Below are positions 1 to 5,628 of a stretch of DNA of 7,374 bases, piece by piece. Source of the DNA: an uncultured bacterium. Lineage in GTDB: Bacteria; Planctomycetota; Phycisphaerae; Phycisphaerales; UBA1924. Under the pieces are notes generated by a model that was not told where the DNA came from, made no database searches, and saw nothing but the letters and a program-made list of their open reading frames with translations. Numbering within the stretch: the first letter of the stretch is position 1; each line of letters begins with the position of its first letter. The DNA lies in NCBI GenBank assembly GCA_938003595.1, contig CALKYH010000142.1, positions 1 to 7,374 of the forward strand. The letters are read 5' to 3'. Both the position numbers and the translations under genes were made by a program.

Positions 1-162
1 GGCATCGGCTACTGCAACATCACCAAGTGCTGCACCAAGGTCTGCCCCGAGCACATCACCATCACGGACAACGCCATCATCCCGCTCAAGGAACGCGTCG
101 TGGACGAGTTCTATGATCCGCTCACGCGGTTGTTCCGGATGTTCAAGCCGCGGGCGAAGTAG
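1..162 (+). CDS. sdhB: Succinate dehydrogenase iron-sulfur subunit, C-terminal fragment (5' end outside window)
   Basis: Frame 1 is open from the first base and ends at a TAG (160-162), giving the last 53 residues of a protein that starts outside the window. It begins GIGYCNITKCCTKVCPEHI and continues through an ITDNAIIPLKERVVDEFYDPL stretch. The cysteines at fragment residues 5, 11 and 15 reproduce the C-x5-C-x3-CP spacing of the last Fe-S cluster motif of SdhB/FrdB. An extra adjacent cysteine at residue 10 gives the CC pair that I recall from the SdhB type of actinobacteria and several other non-proteobacterial phyla. In that family the subunit carries electrons through three Fe-S clusters from the flavoprotein SdhA to the membrane anchor and quinone, as part of complex II. 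The other cluster motifs and the rest of the sdh operon would lie upstream. A short basic tail (FKPRAK) ends the protein. Identification is firm for the family; the choice between succinate dehydrogenase and fumarate reductase is less certain. Confidence 0.87.
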   Translation, partial: GIGYCNITKCCTKVCPEHITITDNAIIPLKERVVDEFYDPLTRLFRMFKPRAK

Positions 163-183
163 TCCAGCCGAGCGGAGCCGACC

Positions 184-693
184 ATGTTCGAGCTGAAGCC
201 GATCGAAGCCGACGCGATCCCCCGGGCCCTGGCCAAGGCCGAGCGCTACCGGCTGCTCAACGAGCCGCGCGAGGCCGAGAGCATCTGCCGCGACATCCTC
301 GCGGTGGACGAGCACAACGCCGACGCGCTCGTCTGCCTGATCCTGGCGCTGACGGACCTGTTCGAGGGCGAGCATGTGTCGGTGGCGCAGGTCCTGCCGC
401 TGGTCGAGCGGCTGCGCGGCGACTACGAGCGGCGGTACTACACCGGCGTGGTCGAGGAGCGCTGGTGCAAGGCGCTGCTCAAGGGCGGGCGCCAGCCGGC
501 GCTGGCGTATGAGTTCATCCGATCCGCGATGCTGCACTTCGACGCGGCGCAGAGCGTGGCGCCGGACGGCAACGACGACGCGACGCTGCGCTGGAACACC
601 TGCGTCCGCATGATCGAGCGGCACGGCCTCTCGGCGCCGTCGCACGGCGACCACCCGGCGGACTCGTTCAGCGACGACGCGCCGTTCATGTGA
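184..693 (+). CDS. TPR-like helical protein of unknown function, downstream of sdhB
   Basis: 169 residues, starting with ATG at 184 preceded by GGAG (174-177) at a 6-nt spacing, and ending with TGA at 691-693. It begins 21 bp after the sdhB stop on the same strand, so co-transcription with sdh is likely. Residues about 12-60 (AIPRALAKAERYRLLNEPRE...AESICRDILAVDEHNADAL) look like one and a half tetratricopeptide units: alternating small and large helix residues with the Asp/His-Asn-Ala-Asp-Ala turn typical between repeats. Residues about 68-148 are also helical and include a YYTGVVEERW segment and a GNDDATLRWNTCVRMIERHG motif, which I recall as conserved in uncharacterised TPR-like proteins of several phyla. 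There is no signal peptide and no membrane segment, so it is probably cytosolic. The acidic C-terminus (about 155-169) looks disordered. TPR folds bind proteins, so an assembly or regulatory partner for complex II is possible, but that rests on position only. No specific function is assigned. Confidence 0.82.
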   Translation: MFELKPIEADAIPRALAKAERYRLLNEPREAESICRDILAVDEHNADALVCLILALTDLFEGEHVSVAQVLPLVERLRGDYERRYYTGVVEERWCKALLKGGRQPALAYEFIRSAMLHFDAAQSVAPDGNDDATLRWNTCVRMIERHGLSAPSHGDHPADSFSDDAPFM

Positions 694-705
694 GCGCCGG
701 GGCGG

Positions 706-2322
706 CTACTTCATCCACAGCGACGCGACGGTGAGATCGTCGGCCAGGTGCGCGGCGGCGTGGGCCTTGACATCGTCCATGATCGCTCGCGCCGTGCGTT
801 CCGGCGCGCCGGCCCGCGCGATGGAGGCGATCACCGCCGGCAGGCCGAACTCGCGGCCCTGCAGGTCGGGTTGCTCCACGGCGCCGTCGGAGAACAGCGC
901 CAGCGCCGACCCGGCGCCGAACGGGGCGGTGTGCAGCTCGTACTCCGCATCCTCCACGACGCCCAGGGGGAAGCCGTTCGGCGACTCCACGCGCGCCGGC
1001 GCCTGCCCCGGGCCGGCCAGGACGCAGAAGCCGTGCCCGGCGTCCACGATCTCCAGGGCGGCGCGTTCGGCGTCCACGACCCCGGCCAGCAGCGTGACGA
1101 ACTTCGAGGACTCGGTGCGTGCGTGCAGGTCGGCGTTGACCGCGGCCATGGCGGCGGCGAGGTCCGCGCCGGAGAGCAGCTTGGTCCGCAGCTGCGACTG
1201 CACGGCGGCCATGAGCATCCCGGCGCCCACGCCCTTGCCGGAGACATCGCCCAGGAAGAACGCCGTGCGCGAGGCGCTCAGCGGGAAGATGTCGAAGAGG
1301 TCGCCCGCGACCACGCGTCCGGGGATGCACTCGAAGACATACGAGAGCGGGCCGAACGATCCTCTGGCTGGAGGGGAGAGCAGCTCCTGCGCACGCCGGG
1401 CGGCGTCCAGGTCCTGCTGCAGCTGGCGGTGGCGCTCCTGCAGGGCAGTGGACTGGATGCGCTCCAGCGTCAGGCCGGCGAGGCGCGCCACGGATTGGCA
1501 GAACGCCGCGGCGTCGGACGGCAGGCTGTCCTCGGCGTCGCGTGTGTCCAGCAGGACGAACGCCGCGGCGGATCCGCCGGCCATGATCGGGGCGCAGATC
1601 GCCGAGCGGATGTTCAGCGCCATGATGGAGTGCGCCTGATTCATGGTCTGGCCCGAGACGCGCAGCTCCACGAGCCCGTCACGGGCGGCGGCGTCGATGA
1701 GCGACCTCGATAGGCGCGGCGCCTGTTCGCCGATCGAGGCCAGCGTCTCCAAATCCACCTCGGAGTTCGGGCGGACCACCACCACCCGCCGGCAGCCCGT
1801 GGCGCCGCCGATCGCGCGGACGGTCGCTTCGGCGACGGCCTTGGGGTCACGGGCGGACTCGAGGTCGGCGCTCAGGCCCAGGAGCGCCTCGAGGCCGCGC
1901 TGGGCGAGGCCCGCCATTGCCGCGGGGTCGATCCTGCTGATGCTCTCGCCGGGCGCAGGGCCCTCGACATAGGAGGTCGTGGCGCCGGGGCGCCCGGAAC
2001 TCGAGGCGCATCGGCAGCGCCACGCGCCCAGCCCGATCTCGTCGCCGGGCTCGATGGGCGTCGGGCGGCCGGGCTCGAGCCGCTTGCCGTTGAGGGTGGT
2101 CCCGTGGCGGGACTGCAGATCGGTCAGGAACCACGAACCGCCGTTGCAGGCGAGCGAGGCATGCCGACGCGAGACGGTGGCCTCGGGGATCGGCCAGTCG
2201 GCCTCGTTCGAGCGGCCGATGAGGTAGGGGCCCGGCTGCAGGAGCGAGAGCGGGTGGAGGGGTTCGCCCGTGTCCGATCGGCTCAGGGGTCTCAGCGTCA
2301 GAGGCGTCGCTTGGCTGGTCAT
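706..2322 (-). CDS. FHA-GAF-PP2C (SpoIIE-type) serine/threonine protein phosphatase
   Basis: 538 residues on the minus strand. Residues about 22-106 form an FHA domain with its phosphothreonine-binding signatures: GRS at 36-38, SRRH at 51-54 and NG at 78-79. Residues about 150-288 look like a GAF sensor domain, followed by a short helical, coiled-coil-prone linker (about 288-316). Residues about 323-536 are a SpoIIE/RsbU-type PP2C phosphatase. Its metal-binding acidic residues all look intact: D341 in AGDLFD, D359 in GDVSGKG, D428 in DAGH, D479 in FSDG, and the DDLT motif at 528-531. An active Mn/Mg-dependent Ser/Thr phosphatase is therefore expected, probably soluble. The start was set at ATG 2322 because the FHA domain follows closely. 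The frame stays open upstream, and GTG 2334 is an alternative; residues further upstream have no domain and would run into the kinase gene. No strong Shine-Dalgarno precedes 2322. The gene converges on the TPR-like gene with 12 bp between stops and diverges from a Ser/Thr kinase, which suggests a kinase/phosphatase pair. A role like anti-sigma-antagonist dephosphorylation (as RsbU) is the alternative. Confidence 0.9.
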   Translation of the reverse strand: MTSQATPLTLRPLSRSDTGEPLHPLSLLQPGPYLIGRSNEADWPIPEATVSRRHASLACNGGSWFLTDLQSRHGTTLNGKRLEPGRPTPIEPGDEIGLGAWRCRCASSSGRPGATTSYVEGPAPGESISRIDPAAMAGLAQRGLEALLGLSADLESARDPKAVAEATVRAIGGATGCRRVVVVRPNSEVDLETLASIGEQAPRLSRSLIDAAARDGLVELRVSGQTMNQAHSIMALNIRSAICAPIMAGGSAAAFVLLDTRDAEDSLPSDAAAFCQSVARLAGLTLERIQSTALQERHRQLQQDLDAARRAQELLSPPARGSFGPLSYVFECIPGRVVAGDLFDIFPLSASRTAFFLGDVSGKGVGAGMLMAAVQSQLRTKLLSGADLAAAMAAVNADLHARTESSKFVTLLAGVVDAERAALEIVDAGHGFCVLAGPGQAPARVESPNGFPLGVVEDAEYELHTAPFGAGSALALFSDGAVEQPDLQGREFGLPAVIASIARAGAPERTARAIMDDVKAHAAAHLADDLTVASLWMK

Positions 2323-2404
2323 CGGGCGCGGCACGATCCATTCTCGGGGCGCGGACCGAACAAAGTCCTCGCTCAGCGATCGGGTGTCACTATAGTACGA
2401 GCAC
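2323..2404. promoter_or_regulatory. Divergent promoter region between phosphatase and kinase genes
   Basis: Only 82 bp separate the two divergent start codons, so both promoters and any operator must lie here or inside the genes. The AT-rich part is confined to the kinase-proximal end around 2389-2398. No convincing -35 hexamer was found at 16-18 bp from the -10-like element in either direction. The phosphatase-proximal half is GC-rich and shows no other clear signal. The two genes could be co-regulated from this single region. Confidence 0.6.
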
Positions 2405-2418
2405 ATGCTCGATCGGGT
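2377..2418 (+). repeat. 9-bp direct repeat flanking the kinase start (CGATCGGGT, two copies)
   Basis: CGATCGGGT occurs at 2377-2385 and again at 2410-2418, with a start-to-start distance of 33 bp (about three helical turns). The copies lie on either side of the palindromic -10-like element and the kinase ATG; the second copy is inside the coding sequence (codons for Leu-Asp-Arg-Val). It could be a pair of operator half-sites on one face of the helix, or chance in GC-rich DNA. Confidence 0.35.
2389..2396. promoter_or_regulatory. Palindromic -10-like element (ACTATAGT), possible bidirectional promoter core
   Basis: ACTATAGT is its own reverse complement and contains TATAGT (5 of 6 matches to TATAAT) on both strands. 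On the plus strand TATAGT lies at 2391-2396, only 8 nt before the kinase ATG, so transcription would start at or next to the A of the ATG and give a leaderless or nearly leaderless mRNA. The absence of any Shine-Dalgarno in the preceding 20 nt fits this. On the minus strand the same element would start transcription near 2381 and leave a leader of about 60 nt before the phosphatase ATG. No good -35 or extended -10 (TGn) supports it, so this is a prediction from position and sequence only. Confidence 0.45.
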
Positions 2419-5029
2419 CGGACCGTATCTGGTGGAACGCGAGATTGGCCGCGGCGGCATGGGCGTGGTGTACCTCGCTCGCGACACGCGACTGGATCGC
2501 CTGGTGGCCATCAAGGCGCTGCCCCCCGAGGTCGCCAGGGACTCGGTTCGGCTGGAGAGGTTCGAGCGCGAGGCGCGGACGCTGGCCACCCTGAACCATC
2601 CGAATCTTGCGGGCATCTACGGCGTTGAGGAGCAGGACGGCGCGAGGTATCTCGTCCTTGAGTTCGTCGATGGCGAAACGCTCGCCGACCGGCTCGACCG
2701 GGGTCCGATTCCACCGGACGAAGCGGTGGAGCTGGCGTGCCAGATCGCCGCGGGCGTCGAGGCGGCGCACGAGGCGGGCGTCGTGCACCGCGACCTCAAG
2801 CCGGCGAACATCAAGATCACCCCGGACGGGCGCGCCAAGGTTCTGGACTTCGGACTGGCGCGGGCGGACGACAACTCGGCGTCCTCCAGCGGCGGGCTCG
2901 ACAGCCCGACGATGACCACGCCCCAGCCGCAGCACTCCCCCACCATCGCGGGCGCGATCCTGGGGACCGCGGCGTACATGTCGCCGGAGCAGGCGCGCGG
3001 CCGGCGGGTGGACAAGCGGTCGGACATCTGGTCGTTCGGCGTGATCCTGTACGAGATGCTCGTGGGCGTCAGCCCGTTCCGTGGCGAGACCGCGAGCGAC
3101 TCGATCGGCGCCGTCCTGCACAAGGACATGGACCTTTCGCGCCTGCCGCCGGGCACGCCGGCCCGGGTCCGACGCGTGCTCGAGCGATGTCTGATGCGCG
3201 ACAAGGACCTGCGGTATCGCGACATCGGCGATGTGCGGCTGGAGCTGCTGGCGGTCGAAGCGCCATCCGGCCCTGTCGGCGCCGACCGGCGCGCCCGCGG
3301 ATCTCTGCAATGGGCGGTTCTGGCGCTTGCAGCGGCGCTGCTGGGCGCGGGCGGCTGGTACGGCGCCATCGCCTCGCGCCCCGCGCCTCGCCTGGATGTG
3401 CGGAAATCCGACCTGTTCACGCAGAAACCAGAAGAGGCGCAGCAGCCGCTGGGGGCCGTCATCTCTCCCAACGGCGCGCACGTGGCGTACCTCGTGAGCG
3501 GAGTGATCCATCTGCGGGACCTGGCGTCGTTCGAGGCGCGGGCCCTGTCCGAAACGAAAGATGTCGCGTGCGTCTTCTGGGCGCCGGACAGCCAATGGCT
3601 CGGCTACACCTCGGGTCATTCGGTCTACAAGATCGCGCTGCAGGGCGGCGGGCCGCTGAAGGTCACCGACACCGACGATGAGTTGGGAGTGATCAGCGGC
3701 GGCGGCTGGACCGTCGATGGGCGCATCATCTATGCGGATGGTGATAAGGGATTGATGCAGGTCCCGGCTCGCGGGGGCAAGTCGAGCCAACTGCTCGCGC
3801 ATGATGAAGCGACCGAGGTCGACTTTCATTCCCCATCGGTCGCCGTCGGGACGAGCAGCGTGCTGTTCGTGACGCACAAGCGGAATCTGGAGTTTGATCT
3901 CGAGCAACTCACGGACTCGCGTCGGACGGTTCTTCTGACCATGGATCAGATATTCAGCGCCAGGCCCTGCTACGCGCCCACAGGGCAGGTCCTCTTCAGG
4001 CGGGATGACACGCCGCCGAGCATCTGGGCGATCGACATCGATCTGGACCAGGGTCGGGCGAAGGGAGAGCCGTACATCGTGCTGGTCGGGGCCAGTCTCG
4101 CCTCCGTCTCCCTCGACGGCACATTGCTCGTGCAGCGCGGAGCGGAAGACCTCGCGAGCAAGGTCGTGCGTGTGGCGACGGACGGCGCAGTGGCGGAGAT
4201 CAAGGGCGACTTCGAGTATCCGTACGCACCGATCCTCTCGCCGAACGGCCGGTTTCTGGCGATTTCCGACGGTCATCTCCCCAGGACTGATCTCTGGGTT
4301 CGGGACCTCGAGCGGGGATCCACCAGCCGACTGACCACCTTCGATAAAGCCGTCATCCCGATCGCGTGGTCGCCCGACAGCCGGGAGATCGCCGCGGTGC
4401 TGTTCGACACGAGCGTGCCGGACAAGATCTCGACTCTGTTCGTCTACGCGGACGGGACAGGGGAGAGCCGACCGCCGATCGAGGCGCTCGTCGGCTCGAT
4501 CAGCCGGGACTGGACGCTCGGGCTCGTCACCTCGAATCCCTTCGGGGATGACCAGCGCCTTGAGGCGATCAATCTGGTGGACCGTTCCGAGCCCACGCCG
4601 ATCGGCGCCGAAACCAATGTCGGCAGGCCTGCGCTGAACCCTGACGGCACACTGGTCGCCTACAGCCAGCGCCGCTCCAACCGACCGGAGGTCTACCTCA
4701 CCCGATTCCCTCACGCCGAGGGCCGATGGTCGGTCTCGATCGACGGCGGAAGGTCGCCCACCTGGTCTGCTGACGGCAAGACGATCTTCTTTGAGTCCAT
4801 CGACGGCGACGCGATCATGGCGGCGACCGTTGAGACGGAGCCGGAGCTGAAGGTCGGCATCCCGACAACGGCGCTCGACGCGAAGGCCCTGCGGCTGAGT
4901 CTCGACGCCGGTTGGTCGCCCAACCCGGACGGCTCGGGCTTCACCGCGGTGCAATCCGACCCCGGGTCCAGCGAGGCGCGGACGCTGTCGATCATCACGA
5001 ACTGGCACGAGCAATTCCGCAACAAGTAG
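2405..5029 (+). CDS. Transmembrane Hanks-type Ser/Thr protein kinase with C-terminal WD40/TolB-like beta-propeller
   Basis: 874 residues. Residues about 8-285 are a complete PknB-like kinase domain: glycine loop GRGGMGVV (15-22), ATP-anchoring K37 in VAIKAL, helix-C E56 in FEREA, catalytic HRDLKPAN (128-135, D130), DFG (148-150) and SPE (193-195). The activation segment (about 151-190) is long and rich in Ser and Thr, which suits autophosphorylation. A single hydrophobic segment (about 302-320, starting LQWAVLALAAALLGAGG) should span the membrane, placing the kinase in the cytoplasm and residues about 325-874 outside. That outer part has PD40/WD40-like blades marked by SPNG (354), APDS (393), SPNGRF (612), SPDSRE (656), NPDGTL (745), SADGKT (788) and NPDGSG (840). 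It ends in the LSIITNWHEQF motif typical of this kinase-propeller family. The propeller is the likely signal or partner sensor. All catalytic residues are present, so activity is expected. The ATG is 6 residues before the first kinase strand, so no N-terminal extension is missing; there is no Shine-Dalgarno. The substrate is unknown. Confidence 0.93.
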   Translation: MLDRVGPYLVEREIGRGGMGVVYLARDTRLDRLVAIKALPPEVARDSVRLERFEREARTLATLNHPNLAGIYGVEEQDGARYLVLEFVDGETLADRLDRGPIPPDEAVELACQIAAGVEAAHEAGVVHRDLKPANIKITPDGRAKVLDFGLARADDNSASSSGGLDSPTMTTPQPQHSPTIAGAILGTAAYMSPEQARGRRVDKRSDIWSFGVILYEMLVGVSPFRGETASDSIGAVLHKDMDLSRLPPGTPARVRRVLERCLMRDKDLRYRDIGDVRLELLAVEAPSGPVGADRRARGSLQWAVLALAAALLGAGGWYGAIASRPAPRLDVRKSDLFTQKPEEAQQPLGAVISPNGAHVAYLVSGVIHLRDLASFEARALSETKDVACVFWAPDSQWLGYTSGHSVYKIALQGGGPLKVTDTDDELGVISGGGWTVDGRIIYADGDKGLMQVPARGGKSSQLLAHDEATEVDFHSPSVAVGTSSVLFVTHKRNLEFDLEQLTDSRRTVLLTMDQIFSARPCYAPTGQVLFRRDDTPPSIWAIDIDLDQGRAKGEPYIVLVGASLASVSLDGTLLVQRGAEDLASKVVRVATDGAVAEIKGDFEYPYAPILSPNGRFLAISDGHLPRTDLWVRDLERGSTSRLTTFDKAVIPIAWSPDSREIAAVLFDTSVPDKISTLFVYADGTGESRPPIEALVGSISRDWTLGLVTSNPFGDDQRLEAINLVDRSEPTPIGAETNVGRPALNPDGTLVAYSQRRSNRPEVYLTRFPHAEGRWSVSIDGGRSPTWSADGKTIFFESIDGDAIMAATVETEPELKVGIPTTALDAKALRLSLDAGWSPNPDGSGFTAVQSDPGSSEARTLSIITNWHEQFRNK

Positions 5030-5264
5030 ACCGTGTCGCGCGGCGTCGGCGCGGTTCGTGTCCGGCATGGCGCGGCCCCGGGCCGTGGGGACCATAAGTC
5101 ACCTCCTTTCCGCTCGGGGCGCGCGCGGTGATCGCCGGCTGGGTGCGGGGCGTTTCGGACTCGGTCGGGGGTTCGCTGCGGCGCTGACGAGAAGTAGCGC
5201 GGGGGATGGCTCGACGCCGCGGCGAGCGAGGCGGCATAGTGCAACGAACCTGGCCGACAGAGGC

Positions 5265-5282
5265 GCCGGCGCCTTCGCCGGC
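5265..5282 (+). terminator. GC-rich hairpin after the kinase gene, possible terminator without U-tract
   Basis: GCCGGCG (5265-5271), loop CCTT, CGCCGGC (5276-5282): a perfect 7-bp stem with a 4-nt loop, embedded in the 12-bp palindrome GGCGCCGGCGCC (5262-5273). It lies about 235 nt downstream of the kinase stop and is not followed by a run of T, so intrinsic termination is doubtful. It may only protect the mRNA 3' end, or be a chance feature of GC-rich DNA. Confidence 0.25.
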
Positions 5283-5379
5283 CCGAGGGCGGCCATCCCG
5301 GGGTGTTGGTTCACCCCCGTCCTCGCCGTCGGGCTTGGGCTCGTGCGTCGGTGTCTCTACCCATGGGCGAAGGACCGCG

Positions 5380-5393
5380 CCTGTGCGCACAGG
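5380..5393. promoter_or_regulatory. 14-bp perfect palindrome (CCTGTGCGCACAGG), candidate operator
   Basis: CCTGTGCGCACAGG equals its own reverse complement. It lies in the intergenic region 236 bp before the metallothionein start and just upstream of the AT-rich island. Perfect palindromes of this size are typical dimeric repressor or activator sites. It does not resemble the 12-2-12 imperfect inverted repeat bound by SmtB/ArsR-type metal sensors, so the regulator is unknown. Confidence 0.35.
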
Positions 5394-5439
5394 AGTGGAG
5401 TTTTCGGCAGGCGGGGGACCCAGAAGTCCGCAACATCTC

Positions 5440-5482
5440 TGGAGTTACAGAATTTTCGCCGATCTTCGATTTTTCCGTTTCA
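5440..5482 (+). promoter_or_regulatory. AT-rich island, likely promoter area of the metallothionein operon
   Basis: Within otherwise very GC-rich DNA, this stretch (GGAGTTACAGAATTTTCG, then CGATTTTTCCGTTTCACG) is the only clearly AT-rich part of the intergenic region, about 150-190 bp before the metallothionein start. CAGAAT (5448-5453) matches the -10 consensus in 4 of 6 positions, but no good -35 sits 16-18 bp before it. The promoter assignment rests on base composition and position and is weak. Confidence 0.3.
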
Positions 5483-5483
5483 C

Positions 5484-5505
5484 GGTGCGCGCGTGTGCGC
5501 GCGCC
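5484..5505 (+). repeat. Alternating GC/GT tract forming a 9-bp hairpin, Z-DNA-prone
   Basis: Positions 5485-5504 are 20 bp of perfect purine-pyrimidine alternation (GTGCGCGCGTGTGCGCGCGC). The same bases fold as GGTGCGCGC, loop GTGT, GCGCGCGCC: nine pairs including one G-U. As DNA this is a classic Z-forming sequence under negative supercoiling; as RNA it would be a stable hairpin in the metallothionein leader. It follows directly after the AT-rich island. It is not followed by a T-run on either strand, so it is not a standard terminator. Confidence 0.5.
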
Positions 5506-5541
5506 GGCGGCCCTCGACAGCGCTCCTGGAAGATGAGCCCG

Positions 5542-5563
5542 GGTTCACGGGTGGTTCACGGGG
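5542..5563 (+). repeat. Tandem 11-bp repeat (GGTTCACGGG + one base, two copies)
   Basis: GGTTCACGGGT (5542-5552) is followed directly by GGTTCACGGGG (5553-5563), identical at the first ten positions with an 11-bp period, about one helical turn. A shorter copy of the core, GGTTCAC, occurs at 5308-5314. The pair ends 65 bp before the metallothionein start, where an activator or repressor could bind side by side on one helix face, or where it would lie in the mRNA leader. The function is unknown. Confidence 0.45.
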
Positions 5564-5613
5564 AGTTTCGGGCGCTGTGGCAGGGTCTTCGAGAATCAAC
5601 CGCATCGAATCGC

Positions 5614-5621
5614 AGAGGAGG
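5614..5621 (+). promoter_or_regulatory. Strong Shine-Dalgarno of the metallothionein gene (AGAGGAGG)
   Basis: AGAGGAGG lies 7 nt before ATG 5629. It decides the start: the same frame is open for 423 nt further upstream, but only the part after this site shows a recognisable protein. Its strength contrasts with the absent Shine-Dalgarno of the kinase gene and suggests high expression of the metallothionein when transcribed. Confidence 0.75.
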
Positions 5622-5628
5622 CGCCGCC

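Larger units (their letters stand above)
5030..5628. other. 599-bp intergenic region with repeats and candidate regulatory structures
   Basis: No convincing protein gene was found on either strand between the kinase stop and the metallothionein start; the short open frames here lack family resemblance and codon bias. The region holds, in order: a consensus Shine-Dalgarno-like sequence on the minus strand (5102-5106), a GC-rich hairpin (5265-5282), a weak GGGGTG/CACCCC hairpin (5300-5317), a 14-bp palindrome (5380-5393), an AT-rich island (about 5440-5482), an alternating purine-pyrimidine hairpin (5484-5505) and an 11-bp tandem repeat (5542-5563). No classical U-tract terminator for the kinase gene was found. 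The stretch from about 5440 to 5628 most likely contains the promoter and leader of the metallothionein/channel operon. Confidence 0.6.

Noticed and set aside
694..705. Bidirectional terminator between the convergent genes
   Set aside because: Only 12 GC-rich bases lie between the stops, with no inverted repeat or T-runs. Termination must occur inside the opposing genes or through Rho.
748..1713. Plus-strand open frames (about 300 codons) opposite the phosphatase gene
   Set aside because: They are antisense to clear PP2C and GAF motifs, have shadow-like composition rich in Arg, Gly, His and Gln, and match no family.
2323..2616. Extension of the phosphatase frame upstream of 2322
   Set aside because: The added residues are Ser/Arg-rich and domain-free, and would overlap the kinase gene's first 70 codons. 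ATG 2322 (or GTG 2334) is the sensible start.
5072..5086. Terminator hairpin around GCGGCCCCGGGCCG after the kinase stop
   Set aside because: The palindrome leaves only a four-pair stem once a loop is allowed, and no T-run follows.
2390..5095. 901-codon open frame on the minus strand covering the whole kinase gene
   Set aside because: Its codons are in exact register with the kinase codons, so it stays open simply because the kinase gene avoids TTA, CTA and TCA, which are rare in GC-rich genomes. The product is Arg/Asp/His/Val-rich with no recognisable domain. Only its start site is reported as a finding.
5101..5112. Remnant of a 16S rRNA gene 3' end
   Set aside because: Only 12 nt match the conserved 3' terminus. 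The bases just upstream do not continue the 16S sequence, so an rRNA fragment or attachment site is not supported.
5303..5536. Small plus-strand open frame in the intergenic region (also from ATG 5363, 57 codons)
   Set aside because: No Shine-Dalgarno, no GC-rich third-position bias, no family resemblance, and it runs through the palindrome, AT-rich island and Z-prone tract.
5206..5628. Extension of the metallothionein frame upstream of 5629
   Set aside because: The added sequence has no resemblance to the family, and a strong Shine-Dalgarno sits exactly before ATG 5629.
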